Assembly: GCA_018648945.1 (NCBI GenBank) | Contig: JABGQJ010000070.1 | Location: 1 to 18,481 of the forward strand | DNA length: 18,481 bases | Direction: 5' to 3' | Source: Victivallales bacterium | GTDB lineage: Bacteria; Verrucomicrobiota; Lentisphaeria; Oligosphaerales; Lenti-02 | Shown: positions 6,533 through 13,543 of the stretch, piece by piece | How the letters are laid out: the number at the start of each line of letters is the position of its first letter | How positions within the stretch are numbered: position 1 is the first letter of the stretch | Translations under genes and position numbers: made by a program | The notes under the pieces: model-generated | Databases searched by the model: none | What the model was told of the DNA's origin: nothing | What the model saw: only the letters and a program-made list of their open reading frames with translations

Positions 6533-6551
6533 AAGCGGCGAGACGCCGCTT
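6533..6551. terminator. Hairpin in repeat copy 1, possible bidirectional terminator
   Basis: AAGCGGCG (6533-6540), AGA loop, CGCCGCTT (6544-6551): a perfect 8-bp GC-rich stem, 10 bases after the fucosidase stop. There is no T-tract on either strand, so intrinsic termination would be weak or would rely on the stem alone. Confidence 0.4.
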
Positions 6552-6594
6552 CCACTCTACTCAGGCGTGGTCCTCCGGGGCTGAATTCTGGGAC

Positions 6595-6613
6595 AAGCGG
6601 CGAGACGCCGCTT
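6595..6613. terminator. Hairpin in repeat copy 2, possible bidirectional terminator
   Basis: The same AAGCGGCG-AGA-CGCCGCTT stem as at 6533-6551, just beyond the stop of the minus-strand heparinase-like gene (6619-6621). Each convergent gene thus has a hairpin immediately after its stop. Confidence 0.4.
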
Positions 6614-6618
6614 CCACT

Positions 6619-9600
6619 CTACTCAGGCGTGGCGAAGGCGGCAATACTCGGCCATTGGACTTGGTCGCCAACGCCGTAGTCGTAGATGCGGAGCCAGGTC
6701 CCTTTGGGGAAGGCAGCGGCAAGGGCGGCGGGATCGGGTTTCTCGGCGAGGAGGACAAACTTGCCGTTGCGGACGCCGGAGACGCGGTACTCGGCCGTGC
6801 CCTCGGGGTTGGTGATGCGGGCCCCGTTGTAGTAGCGGTAGCCGGCGAGGCGGAAGGGAGTGTTGGTGAGCACACGATCAGGACGCGTGCCAGTGACCCG
6901 ACCAATGCCGATGAGGGGATCGAATTCGAGCGCCAGAACGCTCTTCCCATCTTGCTCGCGGGCGCTCTCGACACGCAGGCTGACCCGGCGGTCGGGATTG
7001 ACCACATGGACCACGCGGCCAACCAAAGCGGCACTGGGCACGAGGCGGTCGAGGGTGATCTCGACCTTGTCGCGATCCACGGACTCGATGCTGGCGGCGT
7101 CCCAGGCCTTCTCTGCCTGGCAACCCAGATCGTCCTTCTTCAGGAGCGTGCCACCGACCAGGGACGCAGCTGTGCCCTTGCCGTTGCGTTCGCGCCAGAG
7201 ACCAAAGCGGCCCGAGAAGCGGATGCCGTCCTCGGTACGCCATTCGCCTGCGCCAGTGGGAGAGGAGAAGATCACATCCCGACCGTCCGCGAGTTGCACC
7301 TCCAGCGCAATGGCATCGTCCGGACCGGAGAGTTCGAGCCGGCGGACGCCGCGCACGACGGGCTCGTCTTTCCATACCTGCATGACCGACGCGAAGGTGG
7401 CGGCCACGGGCGGCGGGGTGTTCTTGTGCATGAGCAGGAACTTCATCTCGTAGGGAGAACTCCCCGCCGGCGACTTGGCGTCGCAGACGATGGTCTCCGC
7501 ACCGTCTGTCTCCGCCACATGCAGGCCGAAGTGGAGACCGTCGGAGCCCTTGATCGTCCAGTCGGCAGACCAGGCAGAAGAAGCAGCATCGCGCTGCACG
7601 TTGTAGAGATGGGCAAGGCCGAACATGGGGCCGTAAAAGCCGTAGGTATTGCGCCTGCAGCCGTTGGCCTTGAGCCACTTCTCGTCGCCGTAGGGCACAT
7701 CCTCGCCAGCTACAGTGCCCTTCTCCTGGGCGGTCAGATTGAGCCCCTCGATTTGGAAGCCCTCGTCCTCTTGGGCGTGGAAGGTCCAGTAGATCTCCCG
7801 ACCCCCATGGATGCGGTATAGATCGACCGCGTAGAACCGGTCTTCGTCCACATCGATCAGCGCAAGGGTCCGGCGCTGGCGGGTGTCGCCATCCACCACG
7901 TATGGTTTGCCGTTGCCGGTGCCGTCGGCGAACTTGGTGGCCAGGGCCTCGGCCACATGCACGGGGCCAGCGTCGGCGAAGAGTTGGGCGGTGGCGGTCA
8001 TCTGCACAAAGGGAATCTGCTTGGCCAGGATCTGGGTGGTCCAGTTCTTGCTCCAGTGATTCCAGTTGCGGGGATACCCAAGGTGTCCCAGGATCTCGCT
8101 CTCAAAGGCATCGAGCCCCATGTGCAGCATGTCGTCATGGGTATGCCCGCGGGCACGTCCGTACATCATCCATAGCGAGCGTTTGCGGTCACCTTCACCG
8201 CCGCGCAGCATGGCCATGCCGTAGCCGTCGGTAAGGCGGCTATCGTCGTTCCAGCTGTCCTCCCATTCCGCTGCCTGAAGCTCGATTTCCTCGCGGGGAA
8301 AGGGGAACTCCAGCGATGGCTTCCAGCCAGGGGTGTTCGCCAACGCCCAGGCGAACTTGGGGTCTCCGAACACCCGGTAGGCATGCTCGAAGCCAGCGGT
8401 GCCGCCGTTCTGGAAGGTGCGACGCCCACGTTTGCTGTAGCGGGGATGGGCACCGTCATCACCGACGCGGGGGTAGACACGGTCGATGTTCACGGTATTC
8501 ATGGAGAAGTCGAAGACATTGTGATAGCGGCGGCTCGTGCTGAGATCGGGGAAGCGGCCGTCGTTGTAGGTCTCCGGGCGCAGTTCAAGGATGTGCTGGA
8601 CAGACTCGACGATGGGGCCGAGGGCAACCACATGCATGCCGTTGTAGCCGCCGCTGGACTCATAGGGCGCGCCATCGCGGAAGAAGTCGTTGGGCAGGAA
8701 GGTGCGCATCTTGCCACCCCTGTCGTAGAGCCAGTCCATGAACTCCGTGCCGCGCTCGTAGTTCAGCATCTCGGCCATGCGGGCCAGGCCCCACTGGGAA
8801 TAGGGTTCATTGGAGGCGGTGGAACCGTCCATGGCGCCCTGCATCCAGACGGCCATCAGGTTCTCCTCGATGAATCGGCGCACATCCTCGCCCGTCTCTA
8901 CCTGGAAGCCCTTGCCCTTAAGGAACGCGATGATCTCGGTATCGGCATCGATGGCGGGCCAGATGGCGTCGTAGGCCTCGGCAATCCTGCGCTGGTAGCC
9001 GGGCTGGTCGATGCAGTAGACCGTGAAGCCCGAACGCTTCAGGGCCGGGCCCTCGGAGAACGGCGCAGGGCCGAGGCGATCAACTTGGCGGCGGCTGTTG
9101 CGGTGGCGGTGCTGGGTCATGGTGCCAAGATAGGCGTATTCCACCGCAAGCCGGCTGAGGGCGACGAGGGCCTTGTGGACGTAGCGCGGATCGCCGGTCC
9201 TGAGGTAGCCGCTGGCACACTGGGGGGCAACGCTGAGCATCTGATGGCAGTAAGACTGGGAGATCTCAGCGATGAAGCCATAGCGTTTCCCCTTGTACAA
9301 GCAGGCCCCGCCAAAGCCATCATCCGGGAATGGACCACTGGTGAAGTCACCATCACCGAGGCGATTGGAGGGGTAGACCTCCTTCTCCACGGGGCAGACC
9401 ATCTGCCAGGAGTAGGGCACCGAAGCCGCCCACGTCCGGAGACTCTTCCTGCGGTCGTTCAGCCAGGGGTAGAAGGAGCGTGCTTCATAGACCTTGGTGC
9501 CGTGGGTTGGGCAGCCCTCCTTCACGTTCACCCAATGCCAGCGAGGAATAGTGGAATCGGGCTGCATCTGCCAGATAGTCTCGTCATCCAGTTCCAGCCA

Positions 9601-10074
9601 GTTGCTGGCAGCTCCCCTGCCCTTCAGGTACCTCTTGTAGGCCTCAGTGGTGATCGTCTGGCTCTTCTTCAACTCAGGCAGAGCTTCACCCAGAGGCCAA
9701 CGCCGGGGCAGTTGGGTGCCCTTGAGCGTGCGGTACTCGCGCAGATCGTCGAAAGACCAGATCTCGACCGCCACCGTGGCGCTGCCACCTGCAGCCACGA
9801 AACCGATCTCAGCCTTCGGGGTAGGTTTGAGGGCCTTGAAATAGTACTTGCGCAGAGTGGTCTTGGCGGGCAGGGGCGTGCGGTCGAGAAGCTGCACGCT
9901 GCCTGGCACGGCGAGCTTCACTGCCGGGGTCTCCTTGGGCACTTCCAGAGCCACCATGAAGAGTCGTCCCTCGCCCAGGATGTCCGGCTGATAGGTGACC
10001 TTCATCGAGCCATCTCCTCGTGCTGCCAAGCCCATAATCGCCGCGGCAACTGCCACTGTGCGCAAAAACCTCAC
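6619..10074 (-). CDS. Secreted heparinase II/III-like polysaccharide lyase
   Basis: A 1151-residue protein. The start is GTG 10074, inside the stop of the upstream gene (GTGA), with GGAG 7 bases before it. It gives a clean signal peptide (MRFLRTVAVAAAIMGLAA). The frame is open farther upstream to 10542, but that part overlaps a better gene and reads as Arg/Gly/Pro-rich noise. Order: N-terminal beta domain (~24-130), a long helical region as in alpha/alpha-toroid lyases (~150-560, with NEPYSQWGLARM near 420), then a beta-rich part beginning with the heparinase II/III signature-like segment YGRARGHTHDDMLHMGLDAF (His644, His646, Asp647-648), and a C-terminal beta domain ending RIYDYGVGDQVQW. The family eliminates at uronate linkages in heparin, heparan and similar polymers; the exact substrate cannot be read here. 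It is much longer than characterised heparinases (~650-770 residues). The stop lies in the 62-bp repeat. Confidence 0.88.
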   Translation of the reverse strand: MRFLRTVAVAAAIMGLAARGDGSMKVTYQPDILGEGRLFMVALEVPKETPAVKLAVPGSVQLLDRTPLPAKTTLRKYYFKALKPTPKAEIGFVAAGGSATVAVEIWSFDDLREYRTLKGTQLPRRWPLGEALPELKKSQTITTEAYKRYLKGRGAASNWLELDDETIWQMQPDSTIPRWHWVNVKEGCPTHGTKVYEARSFYPWLNDRRKSLRTWAASVPYSWQMVCPVEKEVYPSNRLGDGDFTSGPFPDDGFGGACLYKGKRYGFIAEISQSYCHQMLSVAPQCASGYLRTGDPRYVHKALVALSRLAVEYAYLGTMTQHRHRNSRRQVDRLGPAPFSEGPALKRSGFTVYCIDQPGYQRRIAEAYDAIWPAIDADTEIIAFLKGKGFQVETGEDVRRFIEENLMAVWMQGAMDGSTASNEPYSQWGLARMAEMLNYERGTEFMDWLYDRGGKMRTFLPNDFFRDGAPYESSGGYNGMHVVALGPIVESVQHILELRPETYNDGRFPDLSTSRRYHNVFDFSMNTVNIDRVYPRVGDDGAHPRYSKRGRRTFQNGGTAGFEHAYRVFGDPKFAWALANTPGWKPSLEFPFPREEIELQAAEWEDSWNDDSRLTDGYGMAMLRGGEGDRKRSLWMMYGRARGHTHDDMLHMGLDAFESEILGHLGYPRNWNHWSKNWTTQILAKQIPFVQMTATAQLFADAGPVHVAEALATKFADGTGNGKPYVVDGDTRQRRTLALIDVDEDRFYAVDLYRIHGGREIYWTFHAQEDEGFQIEGLNLTAQEKGTVAGEDVPYGDEKWLKANGCRRNTYGFYGPMFGLAHLYNVQRDAASSAWSADWTIKGSDGLHFGLHVAETDGAETIVCDAKSPAGSSPYEMKFLLMHKNTPPPVAATFASVMQVWKDEPVVRGVRRLELSGPDDAIALEVQLADGRDVIFSSPTGAGEWRTEDGIRFSGRFGLWRERNGKGTAASLVGGTLLKKDDLGCQAEKAWDAASIESVDRDKVEITLDRLVPSAALVGRVVHVVNPDRRVSLRVESAREQDGKSVLALEFDPLIGIGRVTGTRPDRVLTNTPFRLAGYRYYNGARITNPEGTAEYRVSGVRNGKFVLLAEKPDPAALAAAFPKGTWLRIYDYGVGDQVQWPSIAAFATPE

Positions 10075-12800
10075 TGCTCTGCTCCCAGTTCCCGAACCAT
10101 GATTCGGCTGAAGTTGATTCGGGTCCGATACCCGCCGATGCCGACCGTGTCCGTGGTCAGCGGCTTTTCGTCTGTGTAGGAGAGCACCTCGACGCCGTTG
10201 ACCAGCCCCCGGACCCGTCTCCCCTGCCGCACGAGGGATATCCGGTTGCGGCGCGGACGATAGGGTGCATGCCCGCCGCCATACTGAATGGGAAAGCGGT
10301 AGTCCTGCCGCGCGCTGGCGACTTCCTTGCCGGCGCGGTAGAGCACCGTCATCGTGCGCTCGCGGCTGTTCACCTCCAGCCGGTAGCCACTTCCCAGGTC
10401 CTGCCCCTTGCCGAGGCAAAGGACGACGTTGTCGGCCGGGTAGTGAATGTGACTGGGGTCCTGTTCCCAGCCCAGCCACTCGCTGTTTTCTTCGATGTTC
10501 GTGGCCAGCAGCACGTCGCCGGAGATTCGTGCCTTGTGCCAAAGCATGCCGCGCTCCGCCGGAGTGACGAGGCTGACCCAGTTCGAGGCCAAGGCACAGG
10601 ACACACCACCGTGATCAATCCAGCCAGTGCCGTCCCGCAGCCAGTCGGTCTCCCGCCGGTCGAAGGCATGAAACCGTTGCCCATCCTCTCGTCGGGGAAC
10701 GGTGACCTCCACATCGTCGAAGGAGATATCGCGCCCGTTGGCTTCCAGAAGCAGCCCGCCACCGATGCCACGAGCAATCCTCTGGGACTTTGGCGCGGAC
10801 CAACTGGGCACCATCGCCGCCGCCTGGTTGACTAGGCTGGCTCGCGTCTGTGCTGTCACGGTGTCGGTGCCGAGCGTGACGAGACACTCAGTCCACCGAT
10901 CGGTCGTCACCGGCATGGCGAGATCATTGTCTCTAAGGCGGGCGCCCGTGGTGTGGAAGGCAACGGGGATCCCCTTGCCATCCAGCTCGCCAAGCACCAC
11001 GCGAGCCAGCGAGCGTTCCGCCCCCAAGCGCACCCGGAAGCGGAGCGTGTAGACGCCCTCCAGCTCCTGCCAGAAGCGAACACGTCCCCGGTAGCGGGCC
11101 TGGAGAACCCCGCCGAGCACTGTCCAGTAGCCCGATTCCATCCCCCAGATGGCGTACTGGTTGCTCCTGCCGACCACCCGGGTCTCCTTGGCCCTTCGGG
11201 CCAGCTTGTCCGCATCGGGCGAGAGGCGAATCGCTTCCCACTCTTCTGGGGTGAAGTCCAGGTAGTCGCTGGGATCGGGAATGGTCTGCGCATCAAACCG
11301 ATACGGCCCGATACGGAAGGTGTCCTGCGTCGTCTCGAACGAGCAAACGGCCAGTCGATTGATCGATCCGGGAGCCAGCAACCGCCAGTTCCTACTGCCA
11401 CTGGCAAACCGGTAGGCCGTGCCCTGTGCAAATGGAGTTGCCCCGGCCCCGCCAGCAGCAAGCTTCGCGGTATCTCTGCCATCATGCCAGACCACGACCT
11501 CCCGCGCCGCAGCCATCCCTTCTGCCGGGAGCATCTCGCCTCGCACCCCCTGCAAAGCCGGGCCCTTCCCGCTGGCTCGTAGCTGCCAGTCGGCGCCAGC
11601 GGCCAATTGCCAGGGCATGCGGTAGATGGCCGCATCCTCCGCGCACCAGGCTACCTCGCGGACGCGCACATCGTCGAACCGGGCCTCGCCAGCGGCCAGG
11701 ACCAAACCGGGACGATGAATCGCTGGCGAGACGTCGTGGCGGACCGCGACCTCTCTGCCATCCACCAGGAAGCGCCGAGTCCACCCCCAGGATTCCACGG
11801 TCAGGCGGCACCACTGGTGAGGTGCCACCCGAGGCACATCCGCGCCGGAGTTCCCTGCCTGGACCACAAAGCGCTCGACACCGTCTGCGGTTTCCAGCGC
11901 GATGCCACAACGCGCCCCGGGCTCGGGGAAAACACTGACCGACGTCCTGCTCCCCAGCCATTCGGGGCCATCCACCACGACCAGCCCTTCCTTGCCACCG
12001 GCTGCCAGCCTGGCGTGAAGCGAGTACTGCATCGGCACCCGGTTGGGATCAAGGGAGAACTCGAACTTCCACGAACCAGAGCGCTCCTGCCAGGTTCCCA
12101 GACCGTGGCCGGGCGACCGATCGAAGCGGTCGCCGAACGTCCTGAACACTCGCTCCTTGGCCAAAGACAGCGGCGGGGCGGGGGCAGCGACCGGCGCGCC
12201 ATCTGGGACGACGCCCAGGCCCATCAGTTGCCATGCCGCATCGCCAAGCCCAACCAACTGGACCCGTTCCTTGCCCTGTCCATCGGCGGGGAACTCGCCC
12301 AGATCCAGCCATTGCCACTCTCCCGGCGCCCCGGCCGGCAGATGGGCCGTGTGGGCCTTGCCATTGGCATGCGTCAGCGACACCCGCACTTCGCCCCCTT
12401 CCACAAGCGACCTCAACCGCGCCCACACCCGGTACGAACCGCCGGTTGGCGTCTCGCGCCCACCTCCCGGCTTCTCGTCCAAGGTCCAGGAAAACCGCAC
12501 CTGCCCGGTGCCCTCCGCCCCGAACCGCAAGACACTGCTGTTCGCACTGAGAGATGCCTGCCGCTCCACCCCGACAAGACGCTTGGCTCTACGTGCAGGC
12601 AGGTAGATCGCCGGACGCCCGGGAGCACCATTCTGCACCGGTTCGTACACGGGCGCGCCAACGTGCGGCCTTGGTCCGTGGGCAGGCACACCGACGTGCC
12701 GGACGACGGCTACCGCGAGCGCGCTCAGCACCACGAAAGCAACGAGGATGGTGATTTTCGTGCCATACGGAGCACGGGCTGGTGTTTCCGAAGTCGTCAT
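10071..12800 (-). CDS. Membrane-anchored LamG/concanavalin-like multidomain protein
   Basis: A 909-residue protein with one N-terminal membrane segment (about residues 15-33, KITILVAFVVLSALAVAVV) after a short polar stretch, suggesting a signal anchor with the body outside the cytoplasm. Residues ~65-205 resemble a carbohydrate-binding beta-sandwich (YRVWARLRS, GEWQWLDLGEF). Three larger jelly-roll-like units follow (~220-390, ~530-715, ~718-905), ending in related strands: ARFDDVRVREV, ISFDDVEVTVP and INFSRIMVREL. The last unit has VNGVEVLSYTD..PL, as in concanavalin-like/DUF1080-type domains. No catalytic motif is evident, so a binding or presenting role for polysaccharide is an inference. 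It overlaps the heparinase-like gene by GTGA, indicating one operon and translational coupling. ATG 12800 is the only usable start after an in-frame TAG, yet no Shine-Dalgarno sequence precedes it. Confidence 0.88.
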   Translation of the reverse strand: MTTSETPARAPYGTKITILVAFVVLSALAVAVVRHVGVPAHGPRPHVGAPVYEPVQNGAPGRPAIYLPARRAKRLVGVERQASLSANSSVLRFGAEGTGQVRFSWTLDEKPGGGRETPTGGSYRVWARLRSLVEGGEVRVSLTHANGKAHTAHLPAGAPGEWQWLDLGEFPADGQGKERVQLVGLGDAAWQLMGLGVVPDGAPVAAPAPPLSLAKERVFRTFGDRFDRSPGHGLGTWQERSGSWKFEFSLDPNRVPMQYSLHARLAAGGKEGLVVVDGPEWLGSRTSVSVFPEPGARCGIALETADGVERFVVQAGNSGADVPRVAPHQWCRLTVESWGWTRRFLVDGREVAVRHDVSPAIHRPGLVLAAGEARFDDVRVREVAWCAEDAAIYRMPWQLAAGADWQLRASGKGPALQGVRGEMLPAEGMAAAREVVVWHDGRDTAKLAAGGAGATPFAQGTAYRFASGSRNWRLLAPGSINRLAVCSFETTQDTFRIGPYRFDAQTIPDPSDYLDFTPEEWEAIRLSPDADKLARRAKETRVVGRSNQYAIWGMESGYWTVLGGVLQARYRGRVRFWQELEGVYTLRFRVRLGAERSLARVVLGELDGKGIPVAFHTTGARLRDNDLAMPVTTDRWTECLVTLGTDTVTAQTRASLVNQAAAMVPSWSAPKSQRIARGIGGGLLLEANGRDISFDDVEVTVPRREDGQRFHAFDRRETDWLRDGTGWIDHGGVSCALASNWVSLVTPAERGMLWHKARISGDVLLATNIEENSEWLGWEQDPSHIHYPADNVVLCLGKGQDLGSGYRLEVNSRERTMTVLYRAGKEVASARQDYRFPIQYGGGHAPYRPRRNRISLVRQGRRVRGLVNGVEVLSYTDEKPLTTDTVGIGGYRTRINFSRIMVRELGAEQ

Positions 12801-12814
12801 GGGGTATATTGAGC

Positions 12815-12840
12815 CGCACGGGGGAACTTGCCCCCGTGCG
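12815..12840 (-). promoter_or_regulatory. Strong leader hairpin 14 bases before the SD-less start codon
   Basis: CGCACGGGGG (12815-12824) and CCCCCGTGCG (12831-12840) are perfect complements with a 6-base loop. In the minus-strand mRNA the stem ends 14 bases before ATG 12800, and the intervening GCUCAAUAUACCCC lacks any purine-rich binding site. It may control translation or transcript stability, or be an operator for the divergent gene pair. Confidence 0.55.
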
Positions 12841-12870
12841 TATCTGTCTCCTAGTAGGCGATCCGAGTCG

Positions 12871-12899
12871 TTGGTGCCCTAATCTGGTGGCACTATCAC
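12871..12899 (+). promoter_or_regulatory. Candidate sigma70-like promoter for the lipoprotein gene
   Basis: TTGGTG (12871-12876) and TATCAC (12894-12899) are 17 bases apart, 32 bases before ATG 12932. A good ribosome binding site, GAGGAG (12917-12922), lies between them and the start. Confidence 0.45.
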
Positions 12900-12931
12900 A
12901 GGTGGCAACCCATCCCGAGGAGTCTTGAATC

Positions 12932-13444
12932 ATGAAACGTTGTCTTGACGCCCTGCTTGTGACCGTTCTCGCCCTCTCACTTATTGGCTGCAGCAAGGAG
13001 GCGGAGGAGAAAATTACCGTCCCGACGGAGCCCTCTCCGGACAACATGGAGAAGTCGATCAAGGACGCTGCCGATGCGACGGCGAAGACAATCGACGACG
13101 CGACCGAACAGGTGAAGCAGGTAGAGGACAAGGCTGGCGAAGCAGTCGCTGACGTCAAGACACAGGTGGCGGATGCCACCAGCCGATTCGACAAGATCGT
13201 GGCTGCCATCAAGGCCAACCTCGACGCCAACGCCTTCGACAAGGCAGCGCTCGGCCTGAAGGAAGGCTTTGCCCTGGAGGGGCTGACCGGCGAGCAGAAG
13301 GGGATCCTCCAGCAACTCCAGGAGCTGATCCAGAAGGCCCTCCTCAAGAACACCGTTGGCGATGCGACCAAGAACGTGGAGGGCGGGGCCGACGCCGCCA
13401 AGAAGAAGGCCGGAGCTCTCCTCAAGGGCTTCGGCAACAAGTAG
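12932..13444 (+). CDS. Small helical lipoprotein
   Basis: A 170-residue protein with a classic lipoprotein signal: MKR start, hydrophobic core and lipobox LIGC with Cys20, followed by SKEAEEK. The mature part is almost all charged amphipathic helix with Ala-, Asp- and Lys-rich heptad-like stretches (EKSIKDAADATAKTIDDAT, DKAGEAVADVKTQVADAT), a middle region with LKEGFALEGLTGEQKGILQQ, and a basic Ala/Gly/Lys tail. It resembles coiled-coil envelope lipoproteins in general; no specific family is recognised. GAGGAG lies 9 bases before the ATG. It stands alone between its own promoter and a strong terminator and is divergent from the LamG-like gene. Ser21 follows the Cys; with no Asp at that position, outer membrane sorting would be expected if a Lol system is present. 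Confidence 0.88.
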   Translation: MKRCLDALLVTVLALSLIGCSKEAEEKITVPTEPSPDNMEKSIKDAADATAKTIDDATEQVKQVEDKAGEAVADVKTQVADATSRFDKIVAAIKANLDANAFDKAALGLKEGFALEGLTGEQKGILQQLQELIQKALLKNTVGDATKNVEGGADAAKKKAGALLKGFGNK

Positions 13445-13465
13445 CAGGGACCTCCCCAGACAACC

Positions 13466-13503
13466 AACGCCGCACGGTTCATCCACCGTGCGGCGTTTTC
13501 TTT
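13466..13503 (+). terminator. Rho-independent terminator of the lipoprotein gene
   Basis: AACGCCGCACGG (13466-13477) pairs perfectly over 12 bases with CCGTGCGGCGTT (13486-13497) around an 8-base loop, followed by TTTTCTTT. It lies 21 bases after the TAG. It may also help stop the convergent ppk operon, though the T-tract favours the + strand. Confidence 0.93.
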
Positions 13504-13543
13504 GCCCTCGCGGCGACTCCGGGGGAGGACGGGCCTGGCCAGC

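Larger units (their letters stand above)
6508..6631. repeat. Perfect 62-bp tandem repeat, two copies
   Basis: 6508-6569 and 6570-6631 are identical over all 62 bases. Each unit contains the end of the fucosidase reading frame (GTCCTCCGGGGCTGA), a GC-rich hairpin and the reverse complement of the last codons of the convergent heparinase-like gene. The fucosidase uses the stop in copy 1 and the opposing gene the stop in copy 2. A single ancestral spacer of one unit, duplicated recently, explains the arrangement. Confidence 0.97.

Noticed and set aside
8383..10179. 598-codon open frame on the + strand opposite the heparinase-like gene
   Set aside because: Antisense shadow of a well-supported gene; composition is typical of a GC-rich complementary frame and no motif is seen.
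10075..10542. 156-codon upstream extension of the heparinase-like reading frame
   Set aside because: It overlaps the LamG-like gene on the same strand in another frame, is Arg/Gly/Pro-rich without structure, and the GTG at 10074 gives a proper signal peptide and ribosome binding site.
11607..12812. 401-codon open frame on the + strand opposite the LamG-like gene
   Set aside because: Antisense to a gene with a clear membrane anchor, coupled stop/start and beta-domain repeats; its product is rich in Arg, Pro and His without structure.
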